Shown here piece after piece: positions 48,174 through 60,463 of a stretch of DNA of 64,000 nt. Under the pieces are notes generated by a model, which saw only the letters and a program-made list of their open reading frames with translations, ran no database searches and was not told the DNA's origin. A program made the position numbers and the translations under genes. Source of the DNA: Turbatrix aceti (Eukaryota; Nematoda; Chromadorea; Rhabditida; Panagrolaimidae); the NCBI GenBank assembly GCA_963969345.1, contig OZ017766.1, positions 9,920,001 to 9,984,000 of the forward strand. Reading direction: 5' to 3'. Numbering within the stretch: position 1 is the first letter of the stretch; every line of letters starts with the position of its first letter.

Positions 48174-50851
48174 TAAATCTAAATCAAGCACAAACACCAT
48201 TCCGTCGTCTGGCAGCAATCTGATGTCATTTGTCATCGTCGCACGGTCATTGTGGCATTTTCGATCCCTTTGTCCTAATAATAATTTTTTTTCTTTGGCA
48301 CCAATCTTTGTTTCCACGGTCATCATGACAGTCTTGCACAAGAGTAAACGATTTCCATTGTTTGCATAAAAAAATTTGACACGACTGACAAATTTTTTGT
48401 TCGCTGAAAAAAATTGTACGCGACATTAAAAAAGTTTTTGGGACGGAGATAAAAAATTCTGCAGCTCAGTAACAGTGAATTCGAAGTTTTTTGAAAAGAG
48501 ATCAGAAACAGTTCGGGAACGAGTTTTTGTATTTTAGAACATAAAATTGTCGACGGCGACGATGTTTTCATGTTCACCGATTTTTTGAACAAATTTGATT
48601 TGACTTTGTCGAGTCGGTCAGTTGAACACTTTTATAGTTGCTTGCCTTGGCATAAAAGCAGATTGCAAATGTATAAAATCAATCAAGTGCAAAATGTGTG
48701 AAAACTAACTGTGCGTCGCACTGTCAAACAGGAATTTTATAATAGTAAATAAAAACATGCCGTTGTGGCACCAAATCAACACAATGCACCCAGGTTTACT
48801 TTTTTCTACCCGAAAGACAAATTTTTTTACAAATGTTGAACACAATTTGCTAACACGGTCAAAAATTTTTGTATTCTTTGATGAAAATTATAAGAATTTT
48901 TGTGTTCGTTTGCCTACAAAAAAACCGTTTTCTAATCTATCTTTTTTTGCACATTTAACAAAAATTTTTTAATTTATTCAGAATTCTGTGAAACAAAAAA
49001 AATCATTCAACATGTTTTTCTACCTTTCAAAATTTTTTTCTCCATTATTCTATTTGTAAACACAAATCTTCAACTTACCCTAATTTTTTCTTCTTTTTTC
49101 TTCATTCATTGTCAGTCTCCTCTCAAAAGTTGGACTTTGTCCTCTCCGCCTTCTTTTTTGCACGCATCCCGTTTCACTCCGGTGGTCGGTCGGCGGCGGC
49201 GGCGGCGGTGTTCAGGTGTGTGGTCGGAGAACGTAGTACGCGTACTACGAAAAACAGAGAGAAGAGATAACTCGGGTGCAACAAAAGCTAGCCCGCGAAA
49301 TGACGGATGAGATCTAAATACCTACATACATACCCGAGTTGATGGACGACCGACTGACTACTCGGCACGTTTTTGCATAAGACAAACATCATGCATGCAT
49401 AGAGCGTAGGGGTTTGGGGTAAACATCAGAAAGCACACGTGGTGATAACCACCAATCTGAACGAACGACGAAGACACCGACAATAAACTAACATACATAA
49501 ATAAAAATTTACGGACAACTCGTGTGTCTGTTCTCTGACGACATCCACACGCGTGGTAGTTGATCGTTGATCACTTACGATACATACACATGTATTTTTC
49601 ATTTGGGAGTCAACCGTGATCTGAGATGTTCGTTCGTTCTGATTGTCACGGAAGCATCGAGTATATAAGCACCACGTCATGATTGTTGTGGGTACAGCCA
49701 CTTTTTTTGAAGAAGTGAGAAAACAACACGATGAAGAATGAATGATCGAAAGGGTGTTCAGTTTTGTCTGAACTTTAATGAAATGTGATTTCTGTTTATT
49801 TTTTTTTGCCCAGAGAACTGATGGTTGTTGTTGAATATTTTTGTGGTGCGTGGGAATTATCTTTGGGGTACAGAAAATTATTGTGGTTCTAAAAAAAGTT
49901 TTGACAATAAAAAAATTGTTCTAAATTTTTTTTAAATATAAAAAAAATTTTCATAATATTTTTAAGAAATTTTTTTTACACCAAAAATTGTATCAGAATT
50001 TTTTTAAGCATTGAAAAAATGTTTATGGGTAAAAAAAATTTCAATTAAATTTTTCTTAAAATCAAAATTTTTTTTATAATTGCACGAATTTTTTATCATA
50101 ATCTGAAAATCCATCTGTAATTTTTTGTTCAAGTCGATCTTTTCGCCCAGATCGTCCAGTTTTGTGACTTCAACCATGCCTAGCTAGCACACACGGCAAA
50201 TCCCACCCACCCCCGCAAAATATTCCTGTCATGCCAGCAGTTCAGTTGTAACTGTGTTGCATCGACGCACTCATCCAAGCCATTGTGGACGGGTCAGTCG
50301 ACCTGCTTTCTGGCGGTCGGATTGATTGGTGTTCAACATGGATTTTAAGCACAGTCGATTTTTTTGGTGCCATGTTTTTATTTAGCATGTAAAAAAAAGA
50401 CAGTTTAGGTTTTTTTAGCATCCTGACAAGCATTTTTCGAATTTGACGACTGAGCACTAAAAATCTAAAAACGGCATTTAAAATTTTTTAATGAACCGTT
50501 TTGTAAAAAAAATCCTTCAAATCGATTTTTTGTTAATTCGTGACAGTAAACTTTTCAAAAATAAATACAGCGTCCGAAACCACCTGTTTTTGTTTTTCCT
50601 AACTTTACCTTTCTAATTTTCAAAAAATTCATTAATGGATTTTTTGTGCTTTTCCAATCCGTCGATTACCTACATAGTTGCTGATTGTAGTAATCGTTGT
50701 TGTCAAAATAGTTGAAAATTGTACTTTGTCCCCCCACTTGCTTCCTGACATGCCCCTGTCAATCGACGAAGAAGAGGGGGGTCTAGCCAACCTACCCCAC
50801 CTGGGTCGTTCGTCGTTCTTCGTCGTCTGCCGTTCGTGCGGCGCACGCACG
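48174..50851. other. Gene-free stretch with a duplicated segment
   Basis: No exon supported. 49811-50006 reappears at 58030-58166 with an internal deletion (shared start agagaactgatggttgttg). A short (CGG)n run is at about 49192-49208. Confidence 0.5.
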
Positions 50852-52456
50852 TACACGGACAATCCGTTTTCATATATGTGTCATGCAGAATTCATATGTA
50901 CGTAACTTTTGTCATATATACATCATTTACGTGTCATGTAAAAATTTGTCATGTATGTTTCATATATGTAAATCATATGAAAAATTCGAGCGAGTGTTAA
51001 ATTGCATTGGTTCGTCATTGTCATATATGACGGAACACTAACGTCATACATCTATCGCAAATCTCACACCAAAGTCATATATCGGTCACACACAGGTAGT
51101 GCTCAGATTATACCATGTTTTTGGTAATAGAAAAATGTATAACCTTCCAATACTGCTATCAGGGTGTTTCAAATAAATAGTACACTTGATATCATGATAT
51201 GTGACTCAACATGATATCAGATGCAAAGACTAGGAAAAGTTTTGTCCATAATCTTTGTGGATTTCGAGCCGAATTTTAAAAAATTGTAACAGCCCAGAAT
51301 TCACTTTTCAAATTACAAAATATAAAAATTTATCTTCAAAAACTAAAGCTTCTGAATTTTGAAATAAATTCCGTTCGATAAATTTTTCGACTGGCGCAGT
51401 TATGCGACTTTCCTCTTTTTGAGGAGTCTCAGCGCGAATGTTTCGAGCGGATTGAATAATTATAATCGCTCGCATTGGCTTGTCCAACTTCATTGTTTTT
51501 TGATTGTTATTTTTTTTCTCGTGCGTGTCGTCATTGTCGTTTCTTAGCGTGAATTGTTTTGTTTTTGTTTCAGATTCTTCCGGCCACCTCCTCAAAGCGT
51601 ATACAACCGATCGGCAACTTCTTCCGATACCCTCCACCGGCGTAGGTTTTCGAACTTTTCCAAGTTTTGGGGCGTTTTTTCTTCTATTTTTTCATACCAA
51701 ATAAGTTTCAACCATTTTTTTCCCTTTTTATGCAATTGTGCAATGAGTTCTGCAATTTTTTTAGGTAGGATTGCGCTGCGATAGCTGGGGTGCCACGATT
51801 TGGCTTCACAATAGCAAAAAATAGGTAAAAAAATGGTTGAAAGGCATTTGGCATCAAATTTTGGGGCAAACATGAGTTTCAGGGTTTAACTTGTATTCAG
51901 TAACGCTTCAAGGCTTTCAGATGACTTCCACCAGCCTACAGACGTACCCGCTCGCATAATGAATGTAAGTTTTATGAAAACGTTGAAAACACAACTAATG
52001 TTTCCCTATTTTAGGACGAATCGACAACTTTGCGGCTAAGACAACGGTTTTGGGCAACATTTAAGAACTTGACATGGCACGAAAGAACCGACAACAACGA
52101 GACATCTTCCCACTCGACCTTCAACACTTCTAAGACTGCGTCGAATGCCGATCTGCTTCATCAACTACTTTTTATTATTCAATTTGATTATATTGTGAAT
52201 TGGCATGATAAAATCAGGATACGATAATATGTAGACTTCTGGGGCACAAAAAGGGGGGATAAAAGCTGAAATCTGCGAGAGAAAAGCGGCCTAATCCTAG
52301 TGGCCTAATTAGACATGACATATATGTATGTCATATATAAGTCATGTGCGTTTCATTTCCGTGTCATATATACCTCACGCCCCTGTCATAAAAATAACTA
52401 CTCAACGTACATATGAATTCTGCATGACACATATATGAAAATGGATTGTCCGTGTA
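50852..52456. mobile_element. TIR element enclosing exon-like sequence
   Basis: The 52-bp ends at 50852-50903 and 52405-52456 (starting tacacggacaatccgtttt) are inverted copies with one mismatch. Next to them, both ends carry runs of gtcatatat and catgt words, the same word-built style as the other small elements. No target duplication could be defined. The interior contains three splice-compatible exons (51574-52227), so it may be a transposon that captured gene pieces. Confidence 0.65.
51574..52227 (+). pseudogene. Exon-like fragments inside the TIR element
   Basis: Three segments, 51574-51641, 51901-51964 and 52015-52227, have proper acceptors and donors and keep one frame through two junctions. 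They read from ILPATSSKRIQP through FRYPPPANASRLSDDFHQP to QRFWATFKNLTWHERTDN, and end at a stop at 52225-52227. No start codon or upstream exon was found, and I do not recognise the protein. The parent could be an N-terminal cytosolic region of a membrane protein, but that is a guess. Being bounded by inverted repeats, they may be captured copies and not an active gene. Confidence 0.4.
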
Positions 52457-52818
52457 TGCACACTTTGTCCTTTGCCCATCCTTCGTTAACTTCATTAACT
52501 CTCTTCTTCGTCGTCGTCTTCCGCAACGAAGATTTTTTTTTTTCTGTTGTCGGGAGCTATAAATATGAGAGATGTATTTTGAACTTGCTTCATTCATTTG
52601 GAGAAACTGTAGGATTTTTTTATGGGGATGGTTTTTGGAGTTTGGGTTTTTACGTTTCTATGGAAATTTTTTTGGGTTATTCAAAAATATTTTTTTACAA
52701 AATATAAATTTTTTTTTGAAAAAAAAATTGTCTACAAAACAAACGTTTTCAATCGTGTACATAAATATTTTTTTTTTAAACAAAAAACATCCAGCAATTT
52801 TTTTTTTCAGAAGACAAA

Positions 52819-55800
52819 ATGGCCGAGGCACACAGCATCTCAGCTCTGAGTCTCCACCTATCCCACGATGGCATCTCCGTAACCTATGACCAGGAATTGC
52901 TTCGCGATATCTGGCACGCTTTTTCCAGGGGTTACAAAAAGAGATTTGCCAAGTTTAAGGTATCAAAAAACCGTCTTCACAAAAAATATTAAATTATAAT
53001 AATTTTTTTTTCAGAACGATTTTGCCACCGGTATCTGGCCTGCCAATTTTGCGTCTCTGGCGCTCGTCGTTGTGACGTCACTTTTTGTGGCATTTTTCAA
53101 TTGCGATTCAACTTTAGGAATTGCATCCTTTTTTAGAAATTATGTGTTTTATTTTATTTTCGGGTAAGTTTTTTTTGCAAAAAAAATTTATTTTTACATA
53201 TTCAAATATTTTTAAAATATTAAATTTGTAATTTTTGTAAAACATCAAAAAATTTACCGTAACTTTTCGCGGAACAAATAAAATTCAAAAAATACCCGAT
53301 ATTTTTTATCAAAAATTTTTTTGTCTGCAAAAAAAAGGAAAATGGACTTTGTCCCCCTTCAAAAAAAATCTACCGTACTTCCGTTTTTTTGCACATTGTG
53401 TTTTACGACCCGTGGACCACGTTTACCCTCGTGACGCCAACCAGATGAGTAGCGCGTCGTCCTTGATTACCTGCTCTTAACCGGGTTCGTCCGTCCGCCG
53501 GTGTACCAAATTTGACTTAACCAAAAAAAATCGAATCTATGTATTTACATTAGAAAGATTTTTTTAATACACATGTATGTAGAAATCTCTCTGCCTACCA
53601 CACTGATTTGTAGGGTAACCTAATCCATCAATTGTCAGAACCCACCTTGTGGTGGTCAATCAACCGAACGAATTTTGTCTCTTACTATCTTTCTTTCTTT
53701 TTTTTTATGAGAGAAGACGGGGAAAAATGGACTTTATTCGATCGTGATCAACATAGCAAACCATGTGTTGTCGTAGGCAATCAACAAATGTGTGTTTACG
53801 TAAAGTGACGGAACTTGGATGAACGCACGGAAGATAAAAATGGGCGGAGTGGTCAAAGTCCATTTTTAAGTTCATTTTCTGGTCGGCGGGGTAAAAATAG
53901 ACACTGAATGGGGAGTAAAAATTTTAAAGGAAGAATCAAAGAGCAGTTATAAATTTTTGCAGGTGTTCAAATTTTTGAACTTGTAATTTATAATACAATT
54001 AATTAGTGAATAAAAATAGTATTGCACATAAAAAAATTAAGAAAACGCAAAACTAAATGACATTTTTTTTCAAATGAGGAAAAATTTTTGGATTTTTTCA
54101 AAAAAAAGATCGAAATTTAGGAACTTGTCCTAAAAACTTTCGGATTTTGATAATCTGCAATTTTTTACGGCACAAAAAAAGTTTTGTTGCAACACTAAAA
54201 AAATGTTTCCTAAAATTTAAAATTTTCCTAAAAAATGTCCTAATTTAGAAAATTAGTCATCTTTTTTCAAATTCTGAAAAAAAATGCAAAATTAAATAAA
54301 AAAATAATTTTTCATTTTCAGCCCAGGATTCTGGTCAAAATACTGCGCAGTGGTGGTAGCGGGTGTCCTTCTATGGCTTTTACTCATCCAAGTTCTCCGA
54401 CTCTTCATCAAGACTCTTCTCTCGTACAAAGGATGGATGTACGAAAGCCCCCACAACGGAAAAATTTCAGCGAAAACCAAATTGTGGTTTGTAAGTTGTC
54501 CCGCAGCGAAAAAAAAACTTTTGCTGTAAAATAATAATTTTTTAGCAAATTGTTCACCTGATTTCCCGCTTGCAACCAATGCTTCACTCTTTTCAAGGAG
54601 CTCTCCCAAAACTGCCACTTCCGTCGCTGGAACAAACTTTGGAAAAGCATCTTTTGTCGATGAAACCCATCACGACGCCTGAGGAATACGATGAACTTGT
54701 CGAGCTTTCGGAAAAGTTTGCCAAGGGTATTGGACCGAGGCTTCAGCGTTACCTGATCATCAAATCATGGCTCTCGACGAATTATGTATCCGATTGGTGG
54801 GAAGAATTCGTTTACATGCGCCAGCGTTCGCCAATCATGGTTAATTCCAATTACTACGGTTTTGACGCTCTCAACCTCCACCCAACCAAAGTTCAGTCAG
54901 CCCGAGCCGCCAACGTTACCTGGGCTGCCTGCGTGTTCCGCCGGAAAATCGAATTCCAAGAAATCTCGCCATTCAGCATTTCACCGAAATCCAAAGTCCC
55001 GTTCTGCACTTCTCAGTACCAAAGAATGTTCAACTCCTGCAGAATCCCAGGCATTGAGTCTGATTCCTTCCAGCATTGGAATGACGCGAAGCACGTTGCT
55101 GTCTACTGTCGGGGTTGTTGGTTCAAATTGCCGATCCACAACGGAAAGAGACTTCTCGAGCCCGCTGAGCTCCAGCAGGCGTACGACGCGATTCTGCACG
55201 GCGATTTGTCCACTTCGAAGGGAGAAGAAAAGTTGGCGGCACTGACGGCGGGAGAACGCCCTCACTGGGCCCAGGCGAGAAAGAAGTACTTCGCGACGGG
55301 TATCAACAAGCAGAGTCTTCGAGCAATTGAACGCGCTGCTTTTGTCGTTGCTTTGTTGGACGAAGAATATAATTATGATCCGGTGAGTTTTTTTGGGACA
55401 TAAAATTTTTAGAAAAACAAAATTTGAAAACAACATTAATAAAAAATTCATTTTAGAACAAAAGTGCAAAATAAAAAAAATGTTTTCTAAAAAAATAAGA
55501 TTTTAGGAATCTGTTCTAAAAATTTAGAAAATTTGAAAAAAAATATTGTAAAAATTTTTTGTGCAGTAAAAAACCTAATTTAGCTATTTTTTTCTAGAAA
55601 TTAGGCACATGTCCAAAAATTTCCTAATTTTTAAATTTGTGCCAAAAGTTAATATAATTTTTTTACAAAATCAAATTTTTCAGAACGACGACACCCAACT
55701 GGACTCCTACGCTCAATGCTTGCTTCACGGCAGCGGACACAATCTCTGGTTCGACAAAACCTTCAACTTTGTCATCCTGAAAAACGGCAAAACCGGAGTC

Positions 55801-57112
55801 AATACCGAACACTCATGGGGCGATGCTGCGGTTACGGCCCACGCAGTCGAATTCATGCTCCTCCAAGATGCTGTCAAGCGAGGCTACGACGAGAAAGGAA
55901 ACTGCGTTGGCACGAAAGAAATCTTCCTCCCCGCAACCCGACTTCAGTGGCACTTCTGCGACGAACTCATTCGGGATATCGATATTGCGCATGACGTTGC
56001 AAAAAAGTTGATTGCGGACAACGATATGGCGACACTTGTTTGGACTGAATTCGGAAAAGGACTCATCAAGAAGCTCAGAATTTCGCCGGATGCTTTTATC
56101 CAGGCTTGTCTTCAGTTGACCTATTTTAGGGTATGTTTGGATTTTTTTTGGGTTCTGAGTTCAAAAAAAAATTTGGAGCAAAAAAAATTTTTGGTAAAAA
56201 TTAGGACTTTAAAAAATAATTTTAGAAATTTTGATTTTTGGACCAAAATATGAGATTTTAGGTTTTAAAATAGAATTTAGGATTTTTTTTGGATTTTTGG
56301 TAAGAAATTATATTTTTTGGCCAAAAAAACGTTTTTTTACAATTTTTTGGTTCCGAAAGGAAAAAAATGATTACTAAACTTATATTTTTTTAGAATCAAC
56401 ACAAATTCTCCCTGACCTACGAAGCCTCGATGACGCGTCTCTTCCGCGAAGGGAGAACCGAAACCGTCCGTTCCTGCACCGTCGAATCCTCCGCATTCGT
56501 TCACGCCATGCTCAATCCCGACTCGACCCGCGAAGAACGACTTGGTCTGCTACGAGTCGCCGCTGAACGCCATCAGGACCTCTACCGAGATGCCATGACC
56601 GGCCAGGGCGTCGATCGTCACCTCTTTGCGCTCTACGTCGTCCAGCGCTACCTCGAAGAAGAATCTCCGCTCTTCAAGAAAATCTTCCCTCCAAGCTATC
56701 TGCTCTCGACTTCTCAGACGCCCCTAAACCAATGCGAAGAAGACGAAAAAAATGTTGCCCCAGAAGTTCGGGCCAAAATTATCAGCGCTGGTGGCGGTTT
56801 TGGTTGTCCGACGGATAAGGGCTACGGTGTGTCGTACATCATCATGGGCGAACACCAGATTGCCTTCCACATCTCTTCCAGGCATTCTGCAGAGAATACG
56901 GTAAGTTCAAAAATTTATTATAAAAAATTTTTATGTCCAACAAAAAAAATTTTTAGGATTCGAAAAAGTTCCGTGAAGATTTGATCACGTCTCTCCGCGA
57001 CATGCGAGCACTTTTTGCCCCGCCCACCACCAATGGCACGACGCCTGCTGTGGTCGAAAAGACAAACGGTCATGCTGCAATCAACGGCAAAGCCAATGGA
57101 AAATCGCTGTAA
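52819..57112 (+). CDS. cpt-1: Carnitine O-palmitoyltransferase 1
   Basis: Seven exons (52819-52959, 53015-53163, 54322-54490, 54546-55382, 55684-56130, 56394-56900, 56957-57112) join in frame to 801 residues. CPT1 transfers long-chain acyl groups from CoA to carnitine at the outer mitochondrial membrane, the gate of fatty acid oxidation. Seen: an N-terminal regulatory segment ([18 protein letters not shown]), two membrane helices at about 53-73 and 103-126 with a short loop, and the acyltransferase domain with catalytic His475 in NTEHSWGD, close to the His position of mammalian CPT1. [11 protein letters not shown] and FHISSRHS lie near the end. The two membrane helices separate CPT1 from CPT2. 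An acceptor (ttttcag) 8 bp before the ATG suggests a spliced leader or a 5'UTR intron. AATAAA is at 57255-57260. The first three exons recur at 62320-63991. The symbol is by homology only. Confidence 0.95.
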
Positions 57113-57639
57113 ATCAATAGTTTGAATGAAATGTTTTTATTTGAATTTTCGCAGTCAATTACGATTTTACGAAGTTTCTGGTACCTCGCTCCCATTTTTT
57201 ACACGTGTTTTGTTTGTATTTGTATCAAGTTGCCATACTTTTTCGGGATTTTGTAATAAAAGTTGTAACGTGTTGGAAAATTTGGTGAAGGGTCAGACCG
57301 GTATGTCATGTGGCACACCCAATGGTTAAGCATAGCACGCGCCGGCTGTCTGGACTATCCTGCTTTCCCTGGTCTTTCACTGGTTTTTCTTCGTTCAGCG
57401 CGCGTCGCACTCATGAAGAGAGATTCTTCCGCTGCCCGAGCGCGCTGGTCGAATTGGTTGCAAAAAAAGGAATCTTTGGCCAAATTTGGAAATTTTTACT
57501 TTTTCAAATTAGATTCGTAATTAGAATAATATTTGAAGAATTTTGATGTGTTTTTTGGAATTGTGGGACAACTTTTGAACAAAATCGAGTAGGGTACTGT
57601 AGAAAAAATCCAGGAAGCTTCAAAATGCAGGTGAAAAGC
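57113..57639. other. 3' flank of CPT1
   Basis: Contains the CPT1 polyadenylation signal at 57255-57260. The remainder shows no gene. Confidence 0.5.
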
Positions 57640-58020
57640 TGAAAATTTCAGTACATACTAAAAACAAAATTTCCTTTCGAATGGCATACTCAGTTTTTTG
57701 ATATCGATTTGATAAACGTTTGAAAAAACGGTTTATTTCGGAAATTTGAAAAATTCGGCACTGTTTAGAACATTGATCAAAAAGTGAATATTACCAATCG
57801 AAAGCGCAATATCTTTTTTATCTATTCTGAAATTTTCACAGACCTACCGTATCCCTGGGGCATACGGTAGCGATTCTTCCAAACCAATATTTGTTCAAAC
57901 GCCTGAGGCTATGAGGTAAAGCGCTGCAGAACAAAGTGAAATAAAACATCTTGTAAGAAATTTTTCGGCCTACAAAATGATGTAACTCCTGAATTTTTAT
58001 CTATTTTTTTGGCTTCACAC
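57640..58020. repeat. Dispersed repeat related to the interior of FB3
   Basis: Matches 25645-26220 in parts: ctaaaaacaaaatttcct, gcatacggtagcgattct, tgcagaacaaagtga and atttttcggcctaca appear in the same order, with the last pieces complementary to the FB3 right arm. Ends and target duplication are missing, so this is a remnant. Confidence 0.75.
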
Positions 58021-58029
58021 TATTAATTC

Positions 58030-58166
58030 GCCCAGAGAACTGATGGTTGTTGTTGAATATTTTTGTGGTGCGTGGGAATGTTCTAAATTTTTTTTTTAGT
58101 AAAAAAAAAATTTTCATAATTTTTTTAAGAAATTTTTTTTACACCAAAAATTGTATCAGAATTTTT
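58030..58166 (+). repeat. Partial copy of 49811-50006
   Basis: Shared from cagagaactgatggttgttg to ttgtatcagaattttt, with about 45-60 bp missing after gtgcgtgggaat. Confidence 0.8.
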
Positions 58167-58264
58167 CGGTGAATAAAAAAGAAGTATGTATATTCTCATA
58201 TATTTATGATGAAATAATATGGAAAACGCTTATACAAATCATAAAAATGAACATTGTGTACAGA

Positions 58265-58977
58265 TCATTGTCTAATAAGCTGGAACTTTTTCTTCTTCCA
58301 GTCTACAAGGATAGACAATTCCAAATCGCGCATCGCATTAGCGCCGAGAATGTTGACTTCTTGGTAATGTGTTTTCGAAACATGGCACTCAATTACTACC
58401 TCCTGGTCCTGAACGAATAATTTTAAATTGCACATAAAAGGAAAAAGAAATAACAAACTTGAATTGCAAGGTTGTAGAAGGAAGTGGTGGCATTTCCCGA
58501 GCCAAGCAGCGCTTCCAGCGACTTCACCGACAAGCAGGTGAACGGCAAGCCTGAGTTCACGATGAACCAAATATTTATGGCTCTGGAGGTAGGCTTTCCT
58601 GCAAAAAAAAGTGATGAAGCTGAGTTATATCACATATAAACTCCTACCCGCCCTCTGACAGACAAGAGGAATCATGTATCGGATGTTGGCTCCATGAATC
58701 TGACCACACGCTGGAAACGGTGGTGATGAGAACGTGCCGGTGGACAAGTTTTCAACTTCGTTGAGACGGCCAAGCTAAAATCATAAAATTGAGAATTTTA
58801 TAAAAAAACATTAATCTTACCTCCACAAGTTTTGCCTCGTCAATGTCAGTGAGTAGAACGTCAAACTCGTCATAATTCATTGCCAACTTCTCCCAAGACT
58901 CGTCGGACGATGAACTCTAAAAAAATAAATCAATTAGAAACACATAAATTTAGGCTTACCTTGTTGTACTGGTTCAT
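58265..58977 (-). CDS. Small retropepsin-like aspartic-protease-fold protein, 174 residues
   Basis: Five short exons on the minus strand, 58960-58977, 58821-58916, 58648-58774, 58459-58598 and 58265-58408, join with consistent phase from ATG to TGA. The middle reads IWFIVNSGLPFTCLS and the end YQEVNILGANAMRDLELSI, the layout of a retropepsin-type fold: an active-site loop in a beta strand, then the flap region, then an ILG-x-N/D strand. At the catalytic position the usual D-T/S-G is N-S-G, so the protein is probably inactive or acts only by binding. The N-terminal ~80 residues are acidic (DESWEKL, DIDEAKLVE) and unrecognised. It could be a domesticated retroelement piece or a DDI1-like host protein. 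A MITE lies 26 bp upstream of the start codon. Confidence 0.62.
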
Positions 58978-59002
58978 GTTGATCGACTAGTTGCTTGGCA
59001 AT

Positions 59003-59421
59003 TAGGGTTCGAACCCCCCCCCGCCCCCGCGGGGATCCCCGCGGGGGTGAAGCCGGGGGTGGCCCCCCGACCCCCGCCCCCGACCATTTGTGACCCCCGT
59101 CGGGGAGTAAAACCCCCGCCCCCGACAGATTCTGCCCCCGACAATGAGCAAAATTTAGCGTTAAACGCGGAAAAACGTTCAAAAACAACACAAATAGGCT
59201 AAAAACAGAGCAAAATACGAAAAATTTGTTCAAAATATGCCTCGGTTTTTGTTTTAAGATAAAATTGACACCTTTTTTTCTTCTTTTTCATAGGACTCGG
59301 GGGCAATTACCCCCGTCCCCGCCGATTTTTGCCCCCGTCGGGGGCAGAATTCCCCCGCCCCCGACACCTCTGCCCCCGACTACCCCCGTCCCCGACCCGA
59401 TACGGGGGGGGGTTCGAACCC
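59003..59421. mobile_element. hAT-like MITE built of CCCCCGxCCCCGAC words
   Basis: Begins TAGGGTTCGAACC and ends GGTTCGAACCCTA. It is flanked by TTGGCAAT on both sides (58995-59002 and 59422-59429), an 8-bp target duplication. The inner parts are cccccgcccccgac on one side and gggggc on the other. About 419 bp, non-coding. It sits directly upstream of the retropepsin-like gene and so may alter its promoter or 5'UTR. Confidence 0.82.
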
Positions 59422-59429
59422 TATTGGCA

Positions 59430-59990
59430 ATTGCTGAAAATTGAGAATGAATACAGAAAAATCGTGATATAATATTCAAATTATTTCAGTATTATGTAAA
59501 TAAAATAACAACAGATATTTCCTAAAATACAATAAGCGTGAATAGGGGAAGAATGCGATGTTGGCTGTCTCCCGCTTTCCTCTGCGTCGCTGCCTCGGTG
59601 TTTCTGACACGAAAATAAACATGCGTTGTCTTGCGAGCGTGTGAAAGTGTTATGTATTCAGCGGCAGTTTTCGGCATTCAAATAATTTTCTTTTGTTTTG
59701 GCATTTTGCTATGACATTGAGGAGAAACCAAGCTTTTCAACGCATTTTCAACTGCATCGATAGCATAAAATCTAACTTTGCTGCAAGCCCGCAAAGTGAG
59801 CAAAGATTGAAAATTTTGAAAATGCTTGGTTTTTTGCAAAACCCAGTCATACTTTTCAAATTTGAAGCAAAAAAGAGGCTGTTTACACTCTTTTTTTGCC
59901 CAGAAGGAATACAAATTCTTTAGCCCAAAATGTAAGGCAAAATGACGAAAAATTGCAGAAATCAATAATTCCAAAAAAATCAAAAGTTAA
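59430..59990. other. No gene recognised
   Basis: A 76-codon open frame starts at an ATG near 59711 (TLRRNQAFQRIF), but nothing supports it beyond its length. Confidence 0.4.
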
Positions 59991-59994
59991 AAAA

Positions 59995-60254
59995 AAATCT
60001 GAGTACGCCAGTCGATTTCTCGTGCCAAGATACCTCTGTATTCCAAAAATCAGATTTTTTGAAGCAAATTGAAAATTTGACGTCGAAAACTTCCAGAAGC
60101 CGTAACTCCAGAATCCGGCTTCTGAAATTTTTTTTATATTTATTTCTTTTCCTCCCCCCTGCCACCTGCAACTTTGGCACAAAACATTTGGGGGTTGTAA
60201 ATATGCGGGGTCGTCGATCTCCCCTTGGTCCTAAATCGGCTCACAGAGTGTCTT
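59995..60254. mobile_element. Solo arm of the TTAA-type foldback family
   Basis: Carries the core CAGAAGCCG...CGGCTTCTG (60094-60124, itself a hairpin), the cctgcaactttggcacaaaa end and the terminus tcggctcacagagtgtctt, followed by TTAA at 60255-60258 just as in FB2. The other arm is absent. Confidence 0.78.
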
Positions 60255-60463
60255 TTAAATTTACCGAACTTATTGGTCCCACTGTAATTGGAAAAACCTA
60301 ATTGAAATTATTTTTCAAAAGAATTGACATTTTTGAAAAATGAGGACCCCGAGTGCGAGTATCAAACTTTTGGAAAATAATAAGTTTATTAAAATTTAGC
60401 ACAACAAACATATACATCAAAATAAAAAAAAACGACAGCAAAAAAATCAGAATCAGGAGTGGA

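Noticed and set aside
52364..52889. Frames of 77-105 codons upstream of CPT1, repeated at 61865-62390
   Set aside because: Phe/Lys-rich translations of T- and A-runs in the promoter/5' region; the repetition is due to the 9.5-kb duplication.
59003..59421. ggttcgaacc resembling the B box of a tRNA gene at the ends of the MITE
   Set aside because: No A box or cloverleaf was found, and the match is part of the inverted terminus.
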